Shown piece by piece: positions 1 to 14,800 of a stretch of DNA of 64,000 nucleotides. The notes below the pieces were generated by a model. That model searched no databases. It saw nothing but the letters and a program-made list of their open reading frames with translations, and was not told the DNA's origin. A program made the position numbers and the translations under genes. Each line of letters starts with the position of its first letter. The stretch's first letter is position 1. This DNA comes from Melampsora larici-populina 98AG31 (Eukaryota; Basidiomycota; Pucciniomycetes; Pucciniales; Melampsoraceae): positions 213,122-277,121 of the forward strand of contig NW_006768822.1 in NCBI RefSeq assembly GCF_000204055.1, written 5' to 3'.

Positions 1-3208
<3,208 letters not shown>

Positions 3209-3395
3209 CGTTGTTGGTGATAAGTTGGATTCGAACGCGTCGAGAGAGAAAGGAGGAGAAAGGTTTTTGAAGAAAACTGTATAACAACCATCATTACATT
3301 TTGTAACTTGCAAGCTTTCTGTATTCATCACTTCAACTTGGACTTCACCATCACTCATCATCCCAAGATGACTCCCATCTCCTTCCACTCATGTA

Positions 3396-3404
3396 CCTCA
3401 GACG
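3396..3404. repeat. 9-bp target-site duplication, left copy (CCTCAGACG)
   Basis: CCTCAGACG lies directly outside the left terminal inverted repeat and is repeated exactly at 9952-9960 directly outside the right one. Perfect flanking duplication of this length marks a transposition event. Nine bases is typical of Mutator-like elements and differs from the 8 bp of hAT elements. Confidence 0.9.
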
Positions 3405-3501
3405 CTAACTTAACAAAGTCCATCGCAACAGCCGGGACGGGTCCGAGGCTTGAGCGAGGGACTTATGCCAAAGCCGTCGCTGGTGGTGGTAGAAGTTTGG
3501 G
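3405..3501 (+). repeat. Left terminal inverted repeat of the helicase/DUF6589 element
   Basis: Reading inward it matches the reverse complement of 9847-9951 with a few substitutions and small gaps. Shared blocks include CTAACTTAACA, GTCCGAGGCTTGAGCGAGGG and GTGGTAGAAGTTTGGG. Confidence 0.88.
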
Positions 3502-3844
3502 TAAATTTGGGATTTTTGGCCGTCTTTGGCGCTACAATAACATGGTGCTTGTACCTTTCAAGGTGAAGCTTTGGTTTGAATTCGAGGCCCTCAAAGAACA
3601 TCATGTCATCAGGGTAGTTTGAGGAAACAAGCATGCGAAGAGTTGATCGTTGTTGAGGGCAATTCAAAAGTCGGTTCACCACATTTTTGGGATTGAAGTC
3701 GACTGCGGATGCATTCGACCATGCCCCATGGAATCTAACTGTCACTCCTTGAAACCTGAGAATGATCGAAATGCAAAAATTTTGCTCACCACATATTGAG
3801 TTACCTCAGTTACTTGTATAGTCATAATCATAATCTACACGGAA

Positions 3845-6536
3845 ATGGGAAACAATCGCAATCACAAGAAAAGAACTCCAGTTAAAGGAAAAGCCTCGAA
3901 TTCACTTTGGTCCGCAAAAAGCTCGAAGTCACCTAATGGCAAGGCTCCATCTACCGCCAGTCCGCCCTCGTCCAAAAAGAAGCCTAAGATTGGCCAAAGT
4001 GCCAGACTCCCTCGGAAAGGCCCGGTCAAGATAGATCCTTCAGTTCAAGACCTCACCATCACAGGCTTAGTGGCACACGTGCGCAAGGACTTCATCGCCA
4101 CATTCGAGCAGAACCCAAGGTCTCTGCAAGTCGACATCGTGCAGCTGTTAGCTAGGGGCCTGGATGCGTTCTTGATCGCTGGGACCGGTTATGGAAAGAC
4201 GCGTATTCCAGAGAGCTTTGTGCGCCTGTTCAACAAGGAAGACCATCCTATTGTCCTTATCCTCAATCCCTTGGATGCATTGGGTGATAATCAAGTGAGT
4301 AAGAGATGAAATAAACACTCTAAGTATCAAGGGAATACAAACTGACACGTGCTTTTTCTGTTAGGTAAAAGAAAAAAGTGATGCGGGATTCACAGCTGTG
4401 AATCTCACTATGTGGACATATACAGATGAGGTTGGAAAGGGTATTAAGGCTGGGGAATATACATTTATATACTTGGTCAGTATGATAAGCTCATATCAGT
4501 GAGTTGAATGGCTGTGACACATGACTAAAAGGCAATCAATGTACATTTTTAGAGTCCTGAGATCTTCCTCAATGATAAAAGATTCCAAATCATGTACACT
4601 AGTCAATGGTTCCAAGACCGTTTGGTATTGAAAGTTGTTGACGAGGCTCACATGATATACTCATGGGGTCTGGTGGAAAGCAAGCAGTCCAAATCGCTGC
4701 AATCTTTTGCACGACAGAGTGATGGTGGAAAGTTTCGTCCGTCATACGGAAGGTTAGGGTCAAGGTTGATGGGGACCAGCAATGTTCCTATGCTGCTCAT
4801 GTCCGCAACCTGCCCACCTCGACAGTTTAACGCAATCCTTGAAAATCTCAGTATCAAAAAAGAAAAGATCGAAACACGGCACGGCGAACTTACTCGACCT
4901 GAGATCACCATCATTCGCATCAAGATGAAGCACGCAGCGTACAGCTTAGAGGACATCGGTGATAGCTTCTGTTCACAATCTCAAGTTAGCGATTCCGATT
5001 TGGTCCCGACCTTGATTTACACAGGCTCTCGCAAGGCAACAATGGTCGCAGTGAAGGCTGTAGCTAAAAAGCGTCGGACGATGAATGAAGAGAAGATATC
5101 CAATAGCATGTCAGTTCGACGTTATCATTCAAATACGGGACAGAAAGACAAATTGGATCGTATCAATGATTACGCTAGTGGTTTATTTGCCATAATTTGT
5201 TGTACAATTGCGCTGGGGCTTGGCCAGAACTGGCCCCGCGTTCGCCGTGTCATTCAGATGGGTCGAACTGAGCCATGTTCACTTTCCCAAATACTTGGCC
5301 GATGTGGTCGTAATAATCGGCTTGGTTTGGGTGTTGTGTATGTAGAAGAAACAAGGCGAGGCGGTAAAAATTCTGTCACAGACTTTCAAGACTAAGTTAG
5401 CCGATTGGACTGACGATGACATGATGGATGCCTATGCTGTCACTCCGGTGTGCTTACGTGTGGCTTTGACATTGGCAAATAAGTAAGTTGTTTGATCTGG
5501 TTAACTCGATCAACAGATATGTCAGCTCAAACATTTCACGGTGCTTTTTCAGGAAGGGGATCATACCCTTAGATGTTACAGACAAGTCCTATCTAGAAGA
5601 GAGGGCGCGAGAGGATAAGGAGGGATTCAAAATATGTAAATGCTCCAACTGTGATCCGGAGAACAGCGATTTGATTATAAAAAACATGCACCGGTTCACA
5701 AACGATAATTTTGAGCAATGTCTGTCCCAACCGGACAAGTTTCTAGATCTAGAGGACGCTGCTCTCAACGATGCTGAGATGATAGACGAAATAGTTGCTG
5801 ATCCCCTGAGGTTAATCGATCGAACCAAGGATCCAATTCAGACATCAGACGAAGACCTCAAAGGGCTCGGAGAAGTATTGAAGGACGTCTTTTACACTCA
5901 TTACAGTGAGATCTTCGGTAAAGATGGTGATCTTTGTGTCGAAGATTATTTCCGGGATGTTGACATGTGGCGGATTTTGAATAATGTCAATTTAATTCAC
6001 AACGAAGACGACCTTCAGTGGCTCCTAGGCGGTGATATCCTCGTAGGTGGAGTTCATAAGCTGTTTCTTTCGCTTCAGTGTTGGAAACAGAGCCCCACAG
6101 CCATCGAAAGGGAGGAGCGAATGGCGGTACGGAAAGCTATCGCAGCTCAAGTCTATCGTGAGACTATTGAACGTCTGGAAAAGCAAAACACACAGAGATT
6201 ACAAGCGGACCAACTAGCCAAAATTCGACTTGAACAAAAGGCCATCAAGTTGGCCAAAAGAGTCGAAGAGGCCCGATTGGCCAAGATCCGACTTGACAAG
6301 GCAAAATATGCTCGAGAATCAAATTCTCGAGCAATGCATTGGTTGAAAAATGAAAAGGTACCAATGTAAGTTTTGATTGCATGTGTAGTTTCTCATAGTG
6401 GCGTATCAGGGGGAGGTTTTTTAAATGAAACACTGATCTATATACATTTGTGGCCTGGATTCAAACCTAAAGCGAGCTTATTTCTGAGAAAGAAGAGCTA
6501 TACCTAGCAGAACAAGCCAATCGCATTGCTGAGTAG
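3845..6536 (+). CDS. RecQ-like superfamily 2 DNA helicase of the TIR element (one frameshift)
   Basis: Predicted exons are 3845-4294, 4365-4475, 4553-5482, 5553-6365 and 6473-6536. Helicase motifs appear in order: a basic N-terminus (KKRTPVKGK); motif I GTGYGKT (residues 113-119); motif Ia VLILNPLDAL; DEAH box VVDEAHMIYSWG; motif III LLMSATCPP; motif IV PTLIYTGSRK; motif V TIALGLGQNWP; and motif VI QILGRCGR with the arginine finger. A Cys cluster (CKCSNC) and a charged coiled-coil tail with repeated LAKIRL follow. This resembles the fungal RecQ-like and telomere-linked helicases; expected activity is ATP-driven 3'-5' unwinding. The frame used up to YVEETRRGGKN (about 5370) differs by one base from the frame of TDDDMMDAYAVTPVCLRVAL downstream. 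A one-base indel near the A-run at 5366-5372 would explain it, by mutation or sequencing error. It converges with the DUF6589 gene. Confidence 0.85.
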
Positions 6537-6569
6537 GCCACCAGACACTGTAAGGCTATCACTTGATCT

Positions 6570-9500
6570 TCAGTCACCAGAAACCCACTCCAAAACCTCC
6601 GAGAAATCAAGCTCATCCTTGTCCTTTGGGTTCTCAATATCTATCCAATCTGACCACCGAAAACGCCCCAAATCGTTAGTGGTGGCATACAGCTGTAGCT
6701 TCTGGATACCAAGGCGATTGCAATCTTTCACTGCCCCAGCAGTGATGCAAGATCCGGGTCTATTCTTGGTGAGTTGGTTGAGGCGGGCAAATCGAAGGAA
6801 GCTTTTGAGTGACGCTGGAGTTATGAGATTTTTGTGAGATTGATATATGTGATTGGAACCGGAACGACCCTTAAGCTTATGTAAAAGCTCCCGTAGCTGA
6901 AATTGGTTGTCATTAATACATTTCCAACATTTTACATCAGAGTGTCATTGGTGATGAACGTACCAAGGGGATGTTGATAGAATATAAAAGGATCAATTGA
7001 TCCGAATCCGTTCCAATACCCTGTTGAGATGAATTTTGGAATTAAACTAATCAATTGCCTATCACAAGAATCTACCAGACTAGTAATTAATGCAATGACC
7101 GACCGAACTGTTATAAAAGTATTTGAGCCAGTAGTTCTGGACTTCCAAATACACATCTTTAGCAACAAAATGCCCTGGTCGCCCTGAAGGAGATACTAGC
7201 ATTGAGTGCTTGATTACATGAGCTAGTTCTGGTGGAAGAGTTTCGTTTAGAAGGTAAACCATCCGTGGAAGGTAAATAGAATAATGAGTAAGACCCTTCA
7301 TGCCCTGGACCATCACAGACCATCGTTTGTAGATCATCATCAGTCGGCCAATATCCCCAGCTGAAGTGGCTTCCGAAGCCTCCACAATCGTTGCAAAATC
7401 TCGCAGACGGAGAATTAAGCGTGATAATTGATCATCTTGGTTATTTTCAGCCGCGCGTAATGATTCACCTGAAAAAAAACGTTCATGGGTTTCATTAACC
7501 ACTTCAATGAACTTTTCGGGAGAGAGGTTCAGATCCTGTTGTAACGCTTCCTCGCTGAGGCCCATAACTTCCCTGCAAAATTATAAAGGGGTCAGTAGAC
7601 AAATAAGAATGATAAAGGTCATTTTAATTGGCAACTCACAGGAGCGTATGACACACAGTGCCATAGTGTACTCGTTCAACCCATCGGATTAGGCCAGTGA
7701 AGTCTTTTTTTGAAAGCGGCTTCTCTTTCTTTCCGCCAAGTGCGACTACAGATTGCCACGCCCCCAAATCTTCTTTATCGGATAGATCACCCCAGTGTGC
7801 CAGTACAATTGCCTGTGAAACATTCCACAGGGTATGACCGGCGCCCAACAACATCACAATGTGATTCATGGCTTCGTCTGCATATGAAGAAGGACCCCTC
7901 TCGTCTTCAATGCTTTGGAAGTTCCGAGCTGTGCCAAGATCACCTTCAAAAACTTGTGGTCGATTAGCAAAAGTCTCTTCATCGAGTCCAAGTTGCTGTC
8001 ATATTTCCTGATACATTGAGCCAGCCCCGTCGGCTGAATTGTCGGCGGATCTCATCAATTGAAGCATGTAGATGTCTGGTTTTGCCGAGTCGATTTGGTC
8101 AACCGCCGGAGGATTTAAAAGTGGGTGTTTTGACATTGCTGAGCCAGGTGAGAGATATTGTAACAGGGTTTTGGCGATTTGATACTTCAAAGTCTGACGC
8201 CACCGATCATGGTCTTCCTTCTTAGAAATGAGTAGACCCGGATTAATATCAACTTTTCCGGCTTCAAGAAGGATTTTTCGAAATCCATTGAGGGTGAACG
8301 AGTTAGGATCCACGTTAGCAAGTAGTGCCGGTCTCAGGAAGTGTATGTATGCCCAGGACCCGTGGAACATCTTGGTGCTCTCCTCGAGACGCTCGGTGTG
8401 TATACGTTCCTCAAAGTCCAGATTGTCGCAACATATGAAGGGCGCGACTGGTGTAGGTTGAGCTGAACGAGATTTGATTAAAGCAGCTGTATCGGAACCT
8501 AGTTTACGTAGAGCTCGGGTTGCAGTGCGACGTGAAGTGCTCAAGCCAATGTATCCGAGATACTTGTTCATACGTTCAGAGACACCACCAGCGAGGAAAG
8601 TGAGACCATTCTCCATCTGAAGTGCGTTATGTGAGCGGTTGCAGGCAAAAGCCAGCATACAACACAAGGTAAAAGCAATCTTTTTTCAAAGAGAGGTCAG
8701 CATATGATATAGTGTTTTGAAGTGGTGATATATTGACGTACCTGATCCAGACGATGCTCCTGGTTTGCTTGCTTGTCATTTGATTTACGGTAAACATAAT
8801 CCTCAAACCTTGATGCCTGTACTTCGTGCGTCTCGGTATCTTGAGGTTGTTTTGAAACCTCTTCATCATCTCCAGACTCCGCTTCGGCTTCCTCTTCGTC
8901 TTCATCGGCATTACCTTGGCATCCTGTTTTTGATCTCTTACTTTCTGCACGTCTCTGTCGAAGCAAGTCACTGTGTCTGAGCTTTTGACGAATAAGTTGA
9001 TACATAAATGGCATTGAGCCTTCTACAAGCTTCTGGCGATCTACATCTCTAGAGTGTGACAAATCATCGTGGACAATATTTCTTGAACTGAAAAACATGA
9101 CATTCTTTTTTTTATCCCTCCCCTTCCGTATAGGTATATTTTGGCTTTCAGCAATAGATTGAGCCTAGATATCGTTCAACAATTGGATCAGTACAATTCT
9201 CTATTGTCTAGATTGTGGCGCGTCCAGCTGACCTTGCTCAGCATGTACTCATTCCATACTTTCTCTTCTCCTTTCTCGTCCACCGTGATTCTCCGGATAT
9301 CCTCGATGATCTGCTCGGTTGATTCCCAAGTGGCTGAAGTCCCCCAATATTTACGACGCTCGACAATTTCGGGTTCCGATGAGGTAAGCAACATGTGAAT
9401 GAACTTTTTAGGTGTCAATTGAAGACTTTTGATATAGTTGGCTATCTTTAGTACTGGGGGTATTTCTTCAGATTCGACAGGAGTTACTTCAAATTCATTT

Positions 9501-9598
9501 GATATTTCATGGGATTTTTCTGCTGAGTCCATCATCTGGAGTAGTGGTGGAGTGGTGCGACCAACGAGATCGCATTTCACCAAGCGAGAGTGACACAA
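6570..9598 (-). pseudogene. DUF6589-type protein, candidate transposase, one in-frame TGA
   Basis: Exons 9598-9233, 9104-8742, 8679-7640, 7572-7104, 7020-6964 and 6896-6570 join with consistent phases into 874 codons. An in-frame TGA at 7999-8001 (codon 470) breaks it. I recognise the basidiomycete DUF6589 pattern: N-terminal FIHMLLTSSEPEIVERRKYWG; an acidic linker; then CCDNLDFEERIHTER, VFEGDLGTARNFQS, LLGAGHTLWNVSQAI and KDVYLEVQNYWLKYFYN. Family function is undescribed as far as I know. Asp328 (DN), Asp490 (GD) and Glu733 (LEVQN) could be a DDE triad, which is inference. It is the only other gene in the element besides the helicase and ends 33 bp from it. TGA may derive from CGA by C-to-T change. 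The first ATG at 9598 was used; an inner MM lies about 20 codons downstream. Confidence 0.78.
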
Positions 9599-9846
9599 TA
9601 TCTATGTATGTAAATTACAAGTGTTTCCAGGTCGCAGCAATCACAATCAAAAATTGAGCATGGAAGAATTTCTCTTTTCTCGTTTTCGGATTGGAATGAT
9701 GATGCCTTTCAGGATGAAATTGAGAAATCTGAATAGACAGTTTTGAGCCAAAGATGTAGCGCAAGGGCTCCATGTAAAGAAAAGGGTTTGTTTGCTGAAG
9801 ATGATCAGGTGTTAATGCGTTCAGACTGTGTGTTGGTCAAATGTGG

Positions 9847-9951
9847 CCCAAACTTCTACCACCAACAGAGTCGGCCATGGCTCAAGTCCCTCGCTCAAGC
9901 CTCGGACCTGTCCGGTAAAAATGGCTTAGCGAGGGACTTGTGTTAAGTTAG
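9847..9951 (-). repeat. Right terminal inverted repeat of the helicase/DUF6589 element
   Basis: Reverse complement matches 3405-3501 and ends at the tip GTTAAGTTAG just before the right target duplication. Confidence 0.88.
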
Positions 9952-9960
9952 CCTCAGACG
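9952..9960. repeat. 9-bp target-site duplication, right copy
   Basis: CCTCAGACG, identical to 3396-3404 and directly adjacent to the right TIR. Confidence 0.9.
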
Positions 9961-10611
9961 CAGCTAGAACTGTCAAGACAAGAACGGTGAAACTGCACCT
10001 CACGAAAAGATGTAGCCCCAGGATACATGGGAGTCAGCTGTCAGCATCTCAAAAAGGGTTCCTGGAAATTCACCTCTAAGATCAACATGCCCAAGGGAGT
10101 GGTTTCCTTTCTTGGAAGATAATGGCTTGACTCATACAACTGTAAAGAAGCAAACCTCCTTGACCTCTCATTTAGAGGTGATATCCTCAAGTAACTAATT
10201 TTGGAGTTTAATTATATAAGCTGATAGTGGGACTCGGAGTCATTGACTAACATTTGAATCAACTAATGAGTGACTGATATTTTAGCATAGTGGTATGGTG
10301 CAAAAAACTCTACTTGTCTGTATGTTTCCACATAAAAGCACTTTTAAAATGAGAATCATGATAGACGGTGCCCAAAGGCACGAGGATGACCCACTTGGCT
10401 CCTAACCCTGCGGCAACAGATGAGCTTGATCATAACAAAACCAAGGGGTCAGAGGTTGTTTAGGTATATCTGAAGGAAATTAGGAATTGGTCATCTAACT
10501 GGTTATTCCTTTGGATAGAAAGTATATACTTGGGAGTATGATGAAGAAGTCTTTGAACATACAAGCTTGTTGTTGAAGAAACTGGAAATGAAAGGATCAA
10601 AATGGGTGTTG
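9961..10611. other. Gene-free stretch: displaced MSH2 upstream region
   Basis: This DNA was next to position 3395 before the TIR element inserted, so it probably held part of the MSH2 promoter. I see no coding sequence or RNA gene in it. Confidence 0.5.
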
Positions 10612-11097
10612 ATCTCCTCTTCCAAAGCAGCATGCCTGCTCCCAAAGAGGGGCCTATGACTAAAACCCCGGGTTTGGCCTGAGCACAGTGAGATTTTGAA
10701 GCACAGGCTGAAAAGACCATTTCATGGGCTCTAAACATCATGAAACCTCACAAAAAGTTGTGAGGAGCTTTTTAGAATCCTTTGACACATACTCACGCCA
10801 CTTTGAACACCAATACATTTGAGCAGAGTGACACAGTTGGGCTGTTGAGTTCTTGTAAATCTGGGACTGATTCAATCTACATGTGCACCTAAACCATCCA
10901 AAATCACTTGATCTTGGAGTCCAATTTCCTTGCAATCCACAGCTTTTGACATGGGGAAAGTACCACAAGAGAATGTGGTTTCAAGCCAAAGTGCTTCAAA
11001 GTATTGCTGTGCTCAGGCCAAACTTGTGGTTTTAGTCATAAGCCCCTCTTCAAGAGCAGAAATGGCTGCTTGGGAAGAGGGGCTTAGTTGAGCTTAG
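10612..11097. mobile_element. MITE-like inverted-repeat element
   Basis: About 100 bp at 10612-10714 matches the reverse complement of about 10975-11097. Shared blocks include TATGACTAAAACC, TTTGGCCTGAGCACAG and TTTGAAGCAC. The right tip, read inward, is CTAAGCTCAACTAAGCCCC, which resembles the tip of the helicase/DUF6589 element. The left tip is degraded and no clean target duplication was found. There is no coding capacity. Confidence 0.6.
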
Positions 11098-11266
11098 TGT
11101 CATTTGCGATCAGTCACAAGTCAAATGAGTTTATTCAGGCCTGCTCTGGATCTGTGATCCAGCCATGTGAGGGATGGGTATGGAGGCTACAAAGCTTGAC
11201 TCTGTTCACTGTGTATGGGAATCTCAGGCTCAGGACATTTCCCTGAGTCAAGGGGAGGTCCCACTA

Positions 11267-11804
11267 CAGCTGTTTGCATAAAAAATGCCGTCGCCCTTTT
11301 TATTTTTTTTATTTTTTTTAAGTTGCACTAGAAATTAACAACCTGGATTCTACATAAGAGCAGCTGTAAGTTGATCATGATGTGCTGATGTGCTGATCCC
11401 CTTTTTAATCCCCCACCTCTCCAATTATACACCTTCTACATACCCTCTCCGATTATTCGAGTGACCCTTATTCACCTTATTTCGGCCATTGACCTGCGGT
11501 AGTTCAAGTGTCCTTTATACACATCTCACCGTTGAGGCTTGAAAAAGCGCTGATTTAGTTGTCCATTGCGATGCTGAGCTTTGCTTGCAACCATACCAAA
11601 GCTTGAGAAAGCTTGTGCATCTCGAATACAAGGGCAGCAATACTGGTGATCTTTCAGGATCTTTCACAAACTTTGCACCCTTGAAAAAGTCGAGTACAGC
11701 CTACTACAGCTCTTATGTAGAATCTACATTGGTAATTTTTAGTGCAACTTAAAAAAAATAAAAAAATAAAAGAGGGCAACAGCATTTTTTTATGCAAACA
11801 GCTG
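11267..11804. mobile_element. MITE with CAGCTGTTTGCATAA tips flanked by TA
   Basis: The left end (CAGCTGTTTGCATAAAA from 11267, then an A/T-homopolymer tract and AAGTTGCACTA) is repeated inverted at the right, ending at 11804. Inverted similarity extends about 100 bp, through ATTCTACATAAGAGC. Both ends are flanked by TA, as for Tc1/mariner-type insertions. No transposase is encoded, so it is probably non-autonomous. Confidence 0.75.
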
Positions 11805-11806
11805 TA

Positions 11807-14800
11807 CAAGAATTCAAATAGTGATGTTGAGCATTTCCAGGAGTATACAGTTTCAATACACACAAGAACTTAGAAGGAGACTGTTGCCTGAGGTTCTAAA
11901 CATTGTATGTGCTCTCAATCATGTGATTCAAGAAGATACTGGGGAGCCATGTATCATCCGGCATGGAGTCTTCCAAATATATGAGGCTATTGATGTACTA
12001 CACTATGCAGAAGCAGAAGTCCAAGTGATTTTTATTGACATGGTTTGACTGTTGAAGGCCTGTTTTTGACCACAAGACATGTTTGATATGGCCTCTGACC
12101 AGGGGTGTTTATAAATTTAACTGAAGTGATCACATATGACTACATAGTTCCACAAAATAAAAATCCATGTGACAACAAAAGCTATGTACTGAAAATTCAT
12201 GGAGATTGATTTTAGAATCCCAGGCCTTACAATGACCATAAGCGCCAAGTCAGCTACATTTATATGCAAATGCAAGAGGGGAATTTTGAAGAACTGTTGT
12301 GATCTTCATCCTGAGTATGGCATGTGTTGGAAGTATCATATGTTGGCCTTGTACACCTTGAACACGACCTTTACATCTAAATATAACAAAGGTACAAGCT
12401 ACCTGCATCAACATCTCTCAGTCCTCAAGATTTAGATTCTACTTATTCTCCCAGTTCCTGTGTGGGGTGTGCTTTTGCTCAACTAGGTGTCAATCTCAGT
12501 TGCAAAGTCTTAGATCAAATTCTATTGTTTGGTCTGTATCCAAACCAAGATTATTTGTTAACCTTTGGACTTTTTGCCTTTGTTTTTCTTACTTGAGTAA
12601 TTTCTCTACTGCAGACATAAAATTATTTGTGAAATTTCACAACATCGGTCATATAAAATTGGTTTTGTAGCCCTTGAAATCAATCAAAAATTTGATCCAA
12701 ATTACTTCCATAAAACATCCAACCATTTTTTGTGACCTTTTGCCTGGCAAACACACTCTAACCTCATATGTTGAAACCTTATATTGACTGCCAAGTTTCT
12801 AACAAAAATCATTTGCCTGTACTTGTCTCTGAGTCCATGTGGTCAGCCAGAGCAATTTGGCTCCATAAATCAAGGGCTCAATCCTTTCAATGTGGCCGCT
12901 TTTGCACCTACAATCATTAGAACCACTACTTCAGGGTATAGAAGAACAGCTTCTTGTAGCAACATTATTACAAGGCTTATACACTCACTCTATTGATTAT
13001 CCCCAATTGAACCCCCTATATTCTACACTTCCAATCTCTCATGACCTTCTTCAAAAAAGCTCTTTGCACTGTGTCCTTGAATGTTCCAAGTTGATTTTGA
13101 ATGGCCATCTTCTAACACCAATATCAAGGCTAGCACATTGCATGTCCCCTGTTCATCAAACATTTCCTTTTCTTGAAGTTGACTACAGATTTGGTCACTG
13201 CTTAATTTCTTGGGGATGTATATAGTCAAGTTTTGTGCATTATTCCAGATGGATATCATATCAAGCTTTCATTTCTGGAGGCTGATGGTGTCTGCACACT
13301 TGAGTTCCAAATGGTACTGACTAACATAAAAAACTTGATACCACCATTCTTTTATGAGGCAGACCATGCAAATTAAACAATGTTGGTAACAACTTCTGAG
13401 GACAACAAATGTTCTTTTGCCAATAAATACTCCAGGTTTAGGGCTCATTGTGGACTGCATAACTGTCCAAGAAGAGAGACATAAAATCCCACAGTTGCCA
13501 CAAATCCTAAAGACATCAAAGTTACTTTAGTCAGCAGTACCACAATATTGGGTTTAGGGTTCATTGTTGACTGCTTCTCTGTCCCAGAAGACAGCTATGA
13601 CATGCTCAAAGTAGTTTCTATTTTGAAGCATTTGGACTGAAACCACACAGTGTGCCCTCTCATATGTGGTTGTGTTTACATTTCTGACTGTTTCAGGCAA
13701 GAGAGATGGAAGTGTTAAAAGTAGCTTATTACATACACCCAGTCATAAATCTCCTGGCAATTACACCCTTCTCCATGTCAATCATGCAACAGTCAATTTG
13801 GTTTTGAACATCCTTCCTGAAAAAAGAAGTAAGGTACATTGGGAGGGTACAGGATGATAAAGTGGAGGGTAAGGTTTTAATTACCTTGGAGTAAAGTAAA
13901 GAAATACTGAATCATAGTATTTGAGGTAAAAGGAAACAGTGTCTCAAAATGAAGTGATAAACTGATTCTGCAACAGGTAAGAATACAAGTATTCAAGCAC
14001 TTATATATGTGACAATGCAAACCAAGCAGAGGCAGCTGATGGAAACTTTTATATCAGCTTGGGGCTCTCAACCAAATAATGTAAACAATGTGGGTGATTC
14101 TTTTGGAACATACTATTATTATCTGCATGGACCTCAAGCAATTAGTAGAACAGATAAGGTATGAATCAAGTTTTCTCAGATAGAGATGTTTAACTGCATA
14201 GCTAATTGGTTTCCTGCCACAGCTACCAAATTTCCGAATTAGTAATCAAAGGAGTCAATAAGCACACCAGTAAGGGGAGTCAACCACCAGCAATCACACT
14301 TTAAGCAAAGTTTTAGAGCTAATAAAGAAATTCATTTGAAGGCAACAAGCCATGGTATATTGAAATGATCAGATATCCAAGAAATTATATGCCATTTGAC
14401 CTAAATAATGTGCACACAAGATGTGATGTTCTGGTGAAATCCAGGAATCAAAGGCCAAGATGGTAAGGAATTGTCTTTAGCATTGATGATCTATCAGAAG
14501 AACTACACCTGATCTGAAATTGTTTACTACCTTACACCATGGAAGGGGTGGGCTGTTTGTTGTTAAAAGAGATGTCAGCTGAAGAGGTAGAGGGCATAGG
14601 TAATTAGTTTATCAACTTAGATGTAGGATTCCAGTGCTTTCCATAAGTTATGCATGTGATTAGCATATATATATATGAATTCAGCCACAATAAGAGGTAA
14701 AAATGTGAGTAAATTTACAATGGTTTTCTGCATGTTGACTGATAGGAGAGCTTTGTACTTGAATGGTAAACATTGAACCGTTCTAATTGTCTAATTGAGT

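Larger units (their letters stand above)
3405..9951. mobile_element. TIR transposon carrying a RecQ-like helicase and a DUF6589 gene
   Basis: The 6547-bp unit is bounded by inverted repeats of about 100 bp (tips CTAACTTAAC / GTTAAGTTAG) and a perfect 9-bp TSD. It holds two multi-exon genes that converge, with stop codons at 6536 and 6570. No recognised transposase of a named superfamily is present. The DUF6589 protein is the best candidate because it has D, D and E residues at plausible spacing, which is inference. Both genes of this copy carry one disabling change, so this copy is probably non-autonomous. I do not know a published name for an element with this gene pair. Confidence 0.85.
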
